The notes under the pieces were generated by a model. That model was not told the origin of the DNA. It did not search any database and saw only the letters and a list, made by a program, of their open reading frames with translations. This document shows positions 1 through 7,506 of a DNA stretch of 9,143 nucleotides, one piece after another (positions within the stretch are counted from its first letter, which is position 1; every line of letters begins with the position of its first letter). The position numbers were made by a program, and so were the translations under genes. The stretch spans positions 1-9,143 of the forward strand of contig CAYVZZ010000095.1 of the NCBI GenBank assembly GCA_964456185.1, in the 5' to 3' direction. This DNA comes from CAYVZZ01 sp964456185 (GTDB lineage Bacteria; Pseudomonadota; Gammaproteobacteria; Pseudomonadales; Alcanivoracaceae).

Positions 1-997
1 TGGCATAAGACAAGCGCGTAGTGACGGCAGAGAAAATCAGCCCGGTATCGGTAGGAGACACAAAGGCATCAATGTATAGCAAGGTAGCAAGCCAACCCAG
101 CCCCAAGGTAACGGCCAAGGCAGCAAGTGGACCAAACTGGATGTCCATTACATGAGCTTCAATGTGCGCCCAGCCATCCGCCAGCGCGCCAGCGGGCAAA
201 GCTGTGATGAAGGCGATTTGCAGTGCAACATAAATACCGATGGTGATGACCACTGAGCCAATAATGGCAAAAGGCACGCTGCGTTGCGGGTTTTTGCTTT
301 CACCGGCGAGCTCTACACCTTGGCGGAAACCCAGATAAGAAAAAACAATGCCGGCGGTGGCGATGGATGAGAAGATGCCATTCCAGCCAAAGGGCATGAA
401 GCCACCTTCCACGGTGGTAAACAGGTGCTCGGGTGAAAAGGCAGCGGCAAAGAAAGCCACAACCACGATGATAATGATTGCCAGCTTCCACCAAACCAGG
501 GCGTTATTCAGTCGGGCAAACCAACGTACGCCAATGACATTGACGAAGCTAAACAACGCCAGCATGAGCACACCGGCGGCAAAACCGGCATTTGTCAGGG
601 CTTTGGTGTCGCCTGTGCCGTGCATTAGCCAAGGCAGATAACTGGTGGCGTATTCCAGTGCGGCGACCACCTCAATGGCCGTTACCGATGCGGCGGCCAG
701 CCAGGTAATCCACCCTAGGGTATAACTGGCAAAAGACCCAAAGGCGAAGTGTGGAAACCGCACAACACCACCGGATACCGGCAGCATGGTGCCCAACTCG
801 GCATAGCAGAGACCAATGATAATAATCATGATGCCGCCCAGTACCCAGGCGATGATGGACGCTGGACCGGCGATTTGTGCGGCATTTAAGGCACCAAACA
901 ACCAGCCAGAGCCGATGATTGACCCAACGGCGGTAAACAGCAGGCCAATATGGCCGATATCACGACGCAGCTTGTGCGATGATGTGTTGTCTTGCAT
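1..997 (-). CDS. APC-family amino acid permease (partial, C-terminus missing)
   Basis: Inner-membrane transporter of the amino acid-polyamine-organocation (APC) superfamily, expected to move an amino acid or related solute with protons or by exchange. The frame is open from ATG 997-995 to the window edge and gives 332 residues. A full family member has about 450-550 residues and 12 helices, so roughly nine helices are present here. The first helix carries the broken-helix glycine motif GSIIGSGWLFG at residues 25-35. Further hydrophobic segments lie near 46-64, 90-115, 137-157, 168-186, 207-222, 242-266 and 288-309. A conserved cytoplasmic loop, ELAGESKNPQRSVP, lies at 229-242. The GSGWLFG form reminds me of the YveA-like aspartate/proton symporter group, but substrate cannot be read from sequence. 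Start choice: ATG preceded by GAGAGAGCTC, a weak ribosome site. It follows rsxB by 79 nt with no visible terminator, so read-through is possible. Confidence 0.87.
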   Translation of the reverse strand, partial: MQDNTSSHKLRRDIGHIGLLFTAVGSIIGSGWLFGALNAAQIAGPASIIAWVLGGIMIIIIGLCYAELGTMLPVSGGVVRFPHFAFGSFASYTLGWITWLAAASVTAIEVVAALEYATSYLPWLMHGTGDTKALTNAGFAAGVLMLALFSFVNVIGVRWFARLNNALVWWKLAIIIIVVVAFFAAAFSPEHLFTTVEGGFMPFGWNGIFSSIATAGIVFSYLGFRQGVELAGESKNPQRSVPFAIIGSVVITIGIYVALQIAFITALPAGALADGWAHIEAHVMDIQFGPLAALAVTLGLGWLATLLYIDAFVSPTDTGLIFSAVTTRLSYA

Positions 998-1076
998 GAG
1001 CTCTCTCTATGGTAGGTGGGGCGTTTTATTATTATCTTGGTAGTAAAATAAACCGTAATTTTTTCTCTAACGCAAC

Positions 1077-1997
1077 TTATCCCTTAATCGAGGCATCCAA
1101 ACGCTGCTGGTCGTCATCACGCTGCTGCTTAAGTTGCGCCAAAGTATCGCCACTGATGCCTTTGGCCTGGGCGTGTCGCCAAGCCAGTTCACTGCGTGTG
1201 GCCGCCTTTTTTAGCTGCTCGATTTCAGCGCTATTATCGCTTTGAGTTTTCTGGGCTTGGTCAATTTGCGCTTTAAGTTGAGCAATCTGCTTTTCTAACG
1301 ACTCGAGTTGTTGCAGGTGTTCAGGTGCCGGTTGTTGTCCCTGTTTTTCAATATAAGCGATAGCGGCTTGCAGCTGTTTTAGCTGGTTTTTGCTGCGTTG
1401 CCATGCGGCTTTGAGTTGGTTGAGCTCGCTTTCTGGCGTGACCTTAATGGGCTTATTCGCCGCGCGGCGCTGACGTTTGTACTCGCGTTCTTTTTCGTCA
1501 CGCTGTTTTTCGGTGATTAAACGGCGCTCTCTGTTTTGATAGCGGTCGCGCGCATGAAAGCGCTCTTCATCACTTAACGTTTGCTGGTCGGCAGGACGTA
1601 GCACCATATCGATACAATCGACAGGGCAGGGCTCGACACAAAGCTCACAGCCGGTGCATTCATGGCTAATCACCGTGTGCATAAGCTGACGAGCACCAAC
1701 GATGGCATCGGTCGGGCAGGCTTGAATGCACTTGGTGCAACCGATGCATTCTTCTTCGCGAATCACGGCTTCCAGCCGTTGACCCGGATGGTTTCTTGCT
1801 GGTGTGGCCAATGGCAATGACGGCTTGCCTAGCAGTTCGGCCAGTTGCTTCTCAACGGCTTCGCCTCCGGGCGGACAAAGGTTGTGTGTGGCCTCGCCAC
1901 GGACGATAGCTTCGGCATAAGGGCGACAACCGGCATAACCGCATTGCCCGCATTGGGTTTGTGGTAGTAGGTCGTCAATCTCGTCAGCCAGCGACAT
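1077..1997 (-). CDS. rsxB: RnfB/RsxB-like multi-[4Fe-4S] ferredoxin protein, no membrane anchor, coiled-coil tail
   Basis: This 306-residue protein matches subunit B of the Rnf/Rsx electron transport complex. A four-cysteine Fe-S domain (C16, C19, C24, C41) is followed by two ferredoxin repeats, C84-x2-C87-x2-C90-x3-C94P and C114-x2-C117-x2-C120-x3-C124P, enough for three [4Fe-4S] clusters. Two things are odd. The protein begins directly at the first cluster domain (MSLADEIDDLLPQTQCGQCG), without the N-terminal membrane helix of E. coli RsxB (192 aa). After residue 140 there is a highly charged Arg/Lys/Glu stretch (144-182), then a long heptad-rich Leu/Gln/Lys coiled coil to about 300. No rnfA, C, D, G or E lies nearby, so it looks like a stand-alone electron carrier; I recall orphan RnfB-like genes in pseudomonads. 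Its ATG directly follows the metG stop. An SD-like GAAGG lies 8 nt upstream, inside metG. Membership of a true Rnf complex is uncertain. Confidence 0.8.
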   Translation of the reverse strand: MSLADEIDDLLPQTQCGQCGYAGCRPYAEAIVRGEATHNLCPPGGEAVEKQLAELLGKPSLPLATPARNHPGQRLEAVIREEECIGCTKCIQACPTDAIVGARQLMHTVISHECTGCELCVEPCPVDCIDMVLRPADQQTLSDEERFHARDRYQNRERRLITEKQRDEKEREYKRQRRAANKPIKVTPESELNQLKAAWQRSKNQLKQLQAAIAYIEKQGQQPAPEHLQQLESLEKQIAQLKAQIDQAQKTQSDNSAEIEQLKKAATRSELAWRHAQAKGISGDTLAQLKQQRDDDQQRLDASIKG

Positions 1998-2010
1998 TTA
2001 GCTAACCTTC
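1995..2010 (-). promoter_or_regulatory. metG/rsxB stop-start junction (TAAATG) with ribosome-binding site inside metG
   Basis: On the minus strand the metG stop TAA (2000-1998) is directly followed by the rsxB ATG (1997-1995), with no spacer. GAAGG at 2010-2006 lies 8 nt before the ATG and is therefore inside the last metG codons. This arrangement supports co-transcription and probable translational coupling of the two genes. Confidence 0.7.
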
Positions 2011-4007
2011 ATCCCCGGATAGGCACCGTCGTCGGCGCTAAGTAGGAAGACATCTTTATCGCCAGCCGCCAAAATCATGCCTTCGGATACACCAAACCGC
2101 ATTTTGCGTGGTGCCAGGTTAGCCACTAGGATGACCAGCTTGTCTTTCAGGTCAGCTGGGGCGTAGGCCGCCTTAATGCCGGAAAATACCTGGCGCTGGC
2201 CGAGATCACCCACGTCCAACTGGATTTTTAATAGCTTGTCGGCACCTTCGACTTCAGAGGCTTCAATAACCTTTGCGACGCGCAGTTCGACTTTGGTGAA
2301 ATCATCAATTTTGATTTCGCCGCTGTCTTTCTTGGTTGCCTTTTTCGGCTTTTTGGCTTTAGCAGGTTTGTCGTCTGCGGGTTGTACCAAGGCTTTAACT
2401 TGCTTCTTGTCAATGCGCTGCATTAGCGGTTCAAACGGCGCGATGCTGTGGTTAAGCAGCGTGCTTTGTGCATCTTGCCATGTTAGTGGTTCAACATTTA
2501 AGAAGGCTTCCGCTTTTTCTACCAAGGCGGGCAATACCGGCTTCAGGTAAATCATCAACAAACGGAAGGCATTAAGCGCAGTGGTGCACACGGCCACGAC
2601 TTCATCGGCTTTGCCATCTTCTTTGATGAGCTTCCAAGGTGCACGCGATTGGATGTACTGGTTGGTGTTATCAGCCAGATGCATGATTTCTCGAATAGCC
2701 TGACCAAATTCCCGTGCTTCGTAGTTGGCTGCAATGGATTTGGCAGCCGCTTGGGCTTCCGTCAGCAGTTCGGGGTTGTCCAGCTCGCTGCCAAGCTTGC
2801 CGCCCAATTTGTGAATGAAGTTGGCTGAGCGGCTGGCGATTTGCACCACCTTGCCGACCAAATCCGAATTAACGCGCTGGGTGAAATCGTCCAGATTAAG
2901 GTCAAAATCATCCAGTCGACTGTTGAGTTTGGCTGCAAAGTAATAACGCAGATATTCCGGATCAAGGTGTTCCAGATAATGCCGGGCACGAATAAAGGTG
3001 CCACGAGATTTCGACATTTTTGCGCCATCGACGGTAACAAAGCCATGGGAATAGATAGCGGTAGGCAAACGCAAACCCGCACCTTTCAGCATGGCAGGCC
3101 AGAAAAGCCCGTGGAAGCTGATAATGTCCTTACCGATGAAATGATACAGCTCGGCGTCACTATCTTCGGCCCAGTAACTGTCGAAATCGATGTCGTTGGC
3201 ATCGCAGTAGTTCTTAAAACTGGCCATGTAGCCAATGGGCGCATCTAGCCAGACATAAAAGTATTTGTGCGGGTAACCGGGGATTTGGAAGCCGAAATAG
3301 GGGGCTTCACGGCTAATGTCCCAAGGTTTTAACTCGGAATCCAGCCATTCACTGAGCTTGTTGCTGACGGCTGTTTGCAAGGTGCCAGAGCGTGTCCATT
3401 CTTTGAGCATGTCGGTGAAGGCAGGCAGATTGAAAAACAACTGGGTGGATTTCTTTTCAACCGGTGTGGCGCCACTAATAGTGGAATAGGGATTTACCAA
3501 GTCGGTAGCAGGATAGGTGCTGCTGCAAACTTCACAGTTATCGCCATATTGGTCTTCTGCGCCACATTTGGGGCAGGCGCCTTTGACAAAACGGTCGGCC
3601 AAAAAGAGTTTCTTCTCGGGGTCGAAAAGCTGGCTGATTTCTTTTTCGAGAATGTGCCCCTGCTTCTGGTTTGCCAAGAAAATTTGCTCTGAAAACTGGC
3701 GGTTTTCCGGGCTGTGCGTGGAATAGTAGTTGTCAAAGTGAATCAAAAAATCGGCAAAGTCGCGTTCATGTTCGGCTTTGACGTTGGCAATTTGTTGCTC
3801 GGGGCTAATGCCGTTTTCTTCCGCCTTGAGCATGATGGCGGTGCCGTGGGCGTCGTCGGCGCAAACGTAAATGCAGTCGTTACCCCGTAACCGCTGGAAC
3901 CGCGCCCAAATGTCGGTTTGGATGTATTCCAGTAAATGGCCGAGGTGAATCGGGCCATTGGCATAGGGCAGGGCACTGGTGACCAAAATCTTGCGCGCTT
4001 GTGACAT
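1998..4007 (-). CDS. metG: Methionyl-tRNA synthetase
   Basis: Cytoplasmic class I aminoacyl-tRNA synthetase that charges tRNA-Met and initiator tRNA with methionine using ATP. It has 669 residues, close to E. coli MetG (677). The Rossmann catalytic domain has the HIGH motif as HLGH (21-24) and the KMSKS loop at 330-334. The inserted zinc domain has the knuckles C145-x2-C148 and C158-x2-C161. The anticodon-binding helical domain covers roughly 345-535, with the conserved NQYIQSRAPWKL at 449-460. A Lys/Ala/Pro-rich linker (about 540-563) leads to a C-terminal OB-fold tRNA-binding/dimerization domain (about 566-669; VELRVAKV, FSGI, NLAPRKMRFGVSEGM). This is therefore the long, dimeric form. Start ATG 4007-4005 is preceded by AAGGTAAG. 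The gene lies 78 nt after mnmA and touches rsxB. All key residues are intact. Confidence 0.98.
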   Translation of the reverse strand: MSQARKILVTSALPYANGPIHLGHLLEYIQTDIWARFQRLRGNDCIYVCADDAHGTAIMLKAEENGISPEQQIANVKAEHERDFADFLIHFDNYYSTHSPENRQFSEQIFLANQKQGHILEKEISQLFDPEKKLFLADRFVKGACPKCGAEDQYGDNCEVCSSTYPATDLVNPYSTISGATPVEKKSTQLFFNLPAFTDMLKEWTRSGTLQTAVSNKLSEWLDSELKPWDISREAPYFGFQIPGYPHKYFYVWLDAPIGYMASFKNYCDANDIDFDSYWAEDSDAELYHFIGKDIISFHGLFWPAMLKGAGLRLPTAIYSHGFVTVDGAKMSKSRGTFIRARHYLEHLDPEYLRYYFAAKLNSRLDDFDLNLDDFTQRVNSDLVGKVVQIASRSANFIHKLGGKLGSELDNPELLTEAQAAAKSIAANYEAREFGQAIREIMHLADNTNQYIQSRAPWKLIKEDGKADEVVAVCTTALNAFRLLMIYLKPVLPALVEKAEAFLNVEPLTWQDAQSTLLNHSIAPFEPLMQRIDKKQVKALVQPADDKPAKAKKPKKATKKDSGEIKIDDFTKVELRVAKVIEASEVEGADKLLKIQLDVGDLGQRQVFSGIKAAYAPADLKDKLVILVANLAPRKMRFGVSEGMILAAGDKDVFLLSADDGAYPGMKVS

Positions 4008-4033
4008 GAAATAGCTTACCTTGGTAGGAGGTT

Positions 4034-4076
4034 CTCGAACCGCGCCATGATAGCGGCTGGCGCGGTTTATTTCGAG
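4034..4076. repeat. Perfect 10-bp GC-rich hairpin between mnmA and metG
   Basis: AACCGCGCCA (4038-4047) and TGGCGCGGTT (4058-4067) are exact reverse complements around a 10-nt loop. CTCG (4034-4037) and CGAG (4073-4076) can add four more pairs across a 5-nt bulge. On the minus (operon) strand the stem is followed by CGAGAACCTCC rather than a T-run, so it does not look like a normal intrinsic terminator. It lies 30 nt before the metG start. It may act as an RNA processing or stability element, an attenuator or a protein site. Only the structure is seen; the role is unknown. Confidence 0.6.
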
Positions 4077-4085
4077 AGGGAAGCG

Positions 4086-5198
4086 TTAGCTGCTCAACGT
4101 TTGTCCGCTATTGGCAAGGTTGAAAGTGTCGATAATGGCGCCACCCAAGCACTCGTCGCCTTGATAGAAGACAATGGATTGTCCGGGCGTTACCGCACGC
4201 TGTGCAGTATCGAAATGCACATAAAGTCGGTCATCCGTAATACGCGTTAAGGTACACGGCTGATCTTCCTGACGATAACGCACTTTCGCAGTGAGCTTTA
4301 AGGGTGTTTCTGGTGGAGTACCCGAAACCCAATCGGCTTTTACTGCTGTTAGTTGCTCGCTGAACAGCATGGGGTGATTTTTCCCTTGAACCACAACTAA
4401 CTGATTATTATTCAAATCCTTGTGGGCAACATACCAAGGTTGGCCACTGCCATCGTTGCGACCACCAATGCCGATGCCTTGGCGCTGTCCCAAGGTGTAG
4501 TACATCAAGCCCTGATGTTCGCCCAGCACCGTGCCGTTTTCATCAACCACATCGCCCGGTTGCGCAGGCAGGTAGCGCTTTAAGAAGTCGCTAAAGCGGC
4601 GCTCGCCAATAAAGCAGATTCCTGTGGAATCTTTCTTGTCATGGTTTGCGAAACCGAGCTTTTCGGCTTGGCGTCGCACATCTGGCTTGAGCATATCCCC
4701 TAAAGGGAAAAGACTTTGCGCAAACTCGCGCGATTTCACTGCATGCAAAAAGTAGGTTTGATCCTTGTTGGTGTCCGTGGCACGCAACAAGTGTCCGCCA
4801 TCGCCCTTGTGTGCTACTTGAGCGTAATGGCCGGTAGCGATGTAATCCGCACCCAGTTGAATGGCGTGATCGAGAAAGGCTTTAAACTTAATTTCTTTGT
4901 TGCAGAGAATATCCGGGTTGGGCGTGCGGCCAGCCCGATATTCATCCAGGAAATGGCTGAACACGCGATCCCAGTATTCTTTGGCAAAATTAATGGTATG
5001 CAACTCGATGCCGAGCGTGCCGGCCACCTGCATGGCATCCATTAAATCTTGCCGAGCAGTGCAATACTCGGTGCCATCGTCTTCATTCCAGTTCTTCATG
5101 AACAGGCCTTCGACGTGATAGCCCTGTTGCAACAACCGCCAGGCGGCGACGGACGAATCGACGCCGCCGGACAGGCCGACTATGACAGTTTTTTTCAT
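4086..5198 (-). CDS. mnmA: tRNA-specific 2-thiouridylase MnmA
   Basis: Catalyses ATP-dependent 2-thiolation of wobble uridine 34 in tRNAs for Lys, Glu and Gln, using sulfur delivered by the IscS-Tus relay. The protein has 370 residues, the usual family size. Seen directly: the N-terminal PP-loop ATP pyrophosphatase motif SGGVDSS (10-16); GLFMKNW (31-37); the nucleophilic cysteine in NPDILCNKEIKF (C99); ATGHYA (121-126); and the catalytic persulfide cysteine in STGICFIGERRF (C195). A C-terminal beta-barrel region begins around 290, with KVRYRQ (305-310) and a GQSIVFY motif (339-345). Start ATG 5198-5196 sits 8 nt after the icd stop with only a weak GAG-type ribosome site, which suggests coupling to icd translation. 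The nudix, hflD and purB genes that commonly flank mnmA in gammaproteobacteria are absent here; metG follows instead. Confidence 0.98.
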   Translation of the reverse strand: MKKTVIVGLSGGVDSSVAAWRLLQQGYHVEGLFMKNWNEDDGTEYCTARQDLMDAMQVAGTLGIELHTINFAKEYWDRVFSHFLDEYRAGRTPNPDILCNKEIKFKAFLDHAIQLGADYIATGHYAQVAHKGDGGHLLRATDTNKDQTYFLHAVKSREFAQSLFPLGDMLKPDVRRQAEKLGFANHDKKDSTGICFIGERRFSDFLKRYLPAQPGDVVDENGTVLGEHQGLMYYTLGQRQGIGIGGRNDGSGQPWYVAHKDLNNNQLVVVQGKNHPMLFSEQLTAVKADWVSGTPPETPLKLTAKVRYRQEDQPCTLTRITDDRLYVHFDTAQRAVTPGQSIVFYQGDECLGGAIIDTFNLANSGQTLSS

Positions 5199-5206
5199 GC
5201 GCAGTC

Positions 5207-7444
5207 TCAGCTCGACAGACTGGCCAAAATGGCGTTAAACGTCTGACTGGGACGCATTACAGCGGCAATCTTGTCAGGGTCGGTCCAATAATAGCCACCG
5301 ACGTCAACCGGGTTGCCTTGTACTGATTCCAGTTCTTTGATGATGTCGTCTTTTTGCTGCGTTAACTGTTCAGCAAAGGCGGCAAAACGTTTCGCCAGAT
5401 TGCTGTCGGCAGTCTGCTTGGCCAGCTCTTCTGCCCAAAACAGCGTCAGATAGAAGTGGCTACCGCGGTTGTCCAGCCGACCAGTCCGCCGTTGCGGGCT
5501 CTTGTTTTCGTCCAAGAGGCGCTCCGTGGCGGCATCCAGTGTATCGGCCAACACTTTGGCCTGATCGTTGTCATTCTTCTGGCTCATGTCGTGTAGACAG
5601 GCAGCCAATGCGAGAAATTCACCAAGCGAATCCCAGCGCAGATGGTTTTCTTCAACCAACTGAGTGACGTGACGTGGCGCTGAGCCACCGGCACCTGTTT
5701 CATACATGCCGCCACCCGCCAACATGGGGACGATGGACAGCATTTTGGCAGAGGTGCCCAATTCCATAATGGGGAAAAGGTCGGTGAGGTAATCGCGCAG
5801 AATGTTACCGGTTGCGCTAATGGTGTCTTGTCCGCGAATCACCCGTTCGAGCGTGTAACGCATGGCGCGTACTTGACTCATGATGCGAATGTCCAAGTCT
5901 TTGGTATCGTTTTCCTGCAGATACATTTTGACTTTAGTAATGATTTCGCGCTCGTGTGGGCGATAAGGGTCGAGCCAAAAGACCACCGGCATACCGGAAT
6001 CGCGTGAACGGTTAACCGCGAGGCGCACCCAATCACGAATGGCAGCGTCGGTGGTGCGGCACATGCGCCAGATGTCACCTTCTTCAACCTCTTGGCTGAG
6101 TAGCACTTCATCCGTGTCGTTATCGGTGATTTGTACGGTGCCATCGGCTTCCAGCTCAAAGGTTTTATCGTTAGAGCCGTATTCTTCTGCGCCTTGTGCC
6201 ATCAGACCGACATTGGGCACCGTACCCATGGTTTGCGGGTCGAAAGCACCGTGCCATTTACAGAAGTTGATCATCTCCTGGTAAATGCGCGCAAAGGTGG
6301 ATTCCGGCATGACGGCTTTGACTTCTTTCAGGCGGCCATCGGCACCATACATTTTGCCGCCGCTGCGAATCATGGCTGGCATGGACGCATCGACGATTAC
6401 GTCGTTAGGGGAATGGAAGTTGCTCCAGCCTTTGGCGGAATCGACCATGGCCAGCTCGGGGCGGTGTTCGTGACAGGCTTGCAGGTCTTCATGGATTTCT
6501 TCCTGCAGACTGCGGGGCAGGGTGGCGACCTTGTCATGCAGATCAGCCATGCCGTAGTTGACGTTAACGCCAAGCTGTTCAAAAAGCTCGGCGTGTTTCT
6601 CAAAGGCGTCTTTATAAAACACCCGCACACAATGGCCAAACACGATGGGATGCGACACCTTCAACATGGTGGCTTTCACGTGCAGAGAAAACATCACGCC
6701 GGTTTTACGCGCATCTTCCATTTGCTCTTCATAAAATTCCAGCAGGGCTTTTTTGCTGAAGAACATGCTGTCGATGACATCACGATCCTGAAGAGATACT
6801 TCAGGTTTGAGGACATGTTTTTTCCCGTCCTTGGTGATTAGCTCCATGCGCACGTTACGGTCTTGATTGATGGTCATGGAGACTTCATCGTTATAAAAAT
6901 CGCCACGTTTCATGTGAGACACGTGGGTGCGCGAAGCGGCACTCCATTCACCCATTTTATGCGGGTGCTTACGCACATAGGCTTTTACGGCCTTGGGGGC
7001 GCGGCGGTCGGAGTTGCCTTGGCGAATAACGGGGTTCACGGCGCTGCCAATACAAACGGAATAGCGCTCGTTAATGGTTTTCTCTTCGTCGGTTTTTGGC
7101 GTTTCCGGGTAATTGGGAATCGCGTAGCCTTTCTTTTGCAGCTCCGCAATGGCGGCTTTCAGCTGCGTTACGGTCGCACTAATGTTAGGCAGTTTAATGA
7201 TGCTGGCGTCTGGCTGTAGGGTTTGTTCGCCCAGCGCTTGAAGGGTATCCGGGAGTTGTTGGTCTTCGTTCAGGTAATCGGGAAATTGCGACAAAATACG
7301 TGCGGCTAGCGAAATATCGCTGGTTTCAACATTGATGCCGGCTGCCTGGGTGAAGTTGCGAACGATAGGCAAAAAGGAGCCGGTGGCTAGGGCAGGTGCT
7401 TCGTCAGTTAGGGTATACGTAATGGTCAAGGGTTGCTTGCTCAT
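5207..7444 (-). CDS. icd: Monomeric NADP-dependent isocitrate dehydrogenase
   Basis: TCA-cycle enzyme that oxidatively decarboxylates isocitrate to 2-oxoglutarate and generates NADPH. At 745 residues it matches the monomeric IDH family (about 740 aa), which is unrelated in length to the 416-residue homodimeric E. coli Icd. The isocitrate/metal site is visible as SAVNPVIRQGNSDRRAP (134-150), with S134, N137, R141 and R147. K257 and Y422 match the catalytic Lys/Tyr pair of the Azotobacter enzyme, offset by two. The metal aspartates are D348 and D352 in NDVIVDASMPAMIR. GAGGSAPRH (584-592) and R603 belong to the NADP-binding part. Everything expected is intact. Start ATG 7444-7442 is preceded by GAAG 6 nt upstream. 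It is the first gene of the icd-mnmA-metG-rsxB run and has a plausible promoter at 7506-7477. Other names in use are idh and icd2. Confidence 0.98.
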   Translation of the reverse strand: MSKQPLTITYTLTDEAPALATGSFLPIVRNFTQAAGINVETSDISLAARILSQFPDYLNEDQQLPDTLQALGEQTLQPDASIIKLPNISATVTQLKAAIAELQKKGYAIPNYPETPKTDEEKTINERYSVCIGSAVNPVIRQGNSDRRAPKAVKAYVRKHPHKMGEWSAASRTHVSHMKRGDFYNDEVSMTINQDRNVRMELITKDGKKHVLKPEVSLQDRDVIDSMFFSKKALLEFYEEQMEDARKTGVMFSLHVKATMLKVSHPIVFGHCVRVFYKDAFEKHAELFEQLGVNVNYGMADLHDKVATLPRSLQEEIHEDLQACHEHRPELAMVDSAKGWSNFHSPNDVIVDASMPAMIRSGGKMYGADGRLKEVKAVMPESTFARIYQEMINFCKWHGAFDPQTMGTVPNVGLMAQGAEEYGSNDKTFELEADGTVQITDNDTDEVLLSQEVEEGDIWRMCRTTDAAIRDWVRLAVNRSRDSGMPVVFWLDPYRPHEREIITKVKMYLQENDTKDLDIRIMSQVRAMRYTLERVIRGQDTISATGNILRDYLTDLFPIMELGTSAKMLSIVPMLAGGGMYETGAGGSAPRHVTQLVEENHLRWDSLGEFLALAACLHDMSQKNDNDQAKVLADTLDAATERLLDENKSPQRRTGRLDNRGSHFYLTLFWAEELAKQTADSNLAKRFAAFAEQLTQQKDDIIKELESVQGNPVDVGGYYWTDPDKIAAVMRPSQTFNAILASLSS

Positions 7445-7476
7445 AATGCTTCTACTTCTTTTGAAAGTGGTGACTT

Positions 7477-7506
7477 ATTCTATGAGCCTAAACGATAGAA
7501 AGTAAA
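7477..7506 (-). promoter_or_regulatory. Candidate sigma-70 promoter for the icd operon
   Basis: On the minus strand, TTTACT (7506-7501; 4 of 6 matches to TTGACA) is followed after 18 nt by TAGAAT (7482-7477; 5 of 6 matches to TATAAT). This would place the transcription start about 25-30 nt upstream of the icd ATG, leaving a short leader with the GAAG ribosome site. The -35 overlaps the A-rich foot of the plus-strand terminator hairpin. This is a prediction from spacing and consensus only. Confidence 0.45.

Noticed and set aside
348..641. 97-codon plus-strand open frame inside the permease
   Set aside because: It is the complement of a strongly conserved APC permease frame; the Thr/Ala/Lys-rich product has no family features.
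1023..1053. AT-rich imperfect stem (GTTTTATT/AATAAAC) between rsxB and the permease as a terminator
   Set aside because: The stem is almost all A-T with a bulge, and no T-run follows it on the minus strand.
1031..1058. Possible promoter for the permease (minus strand TTACGG, 16 nt, GATAAT)
   Set aside because: The -10 is acceptable, but the -35 matches only two of six consensus bases in a very AT-rich 79-nt gap; not distinguishable from chance.
6131..6841. 236-codon open frame on the plus strand, antisense to icd
   Set aside because: It lies wholly inside the well-supported icd gene, shows no recognisable domain, and is explained by the codon composition of icd on the other strand.
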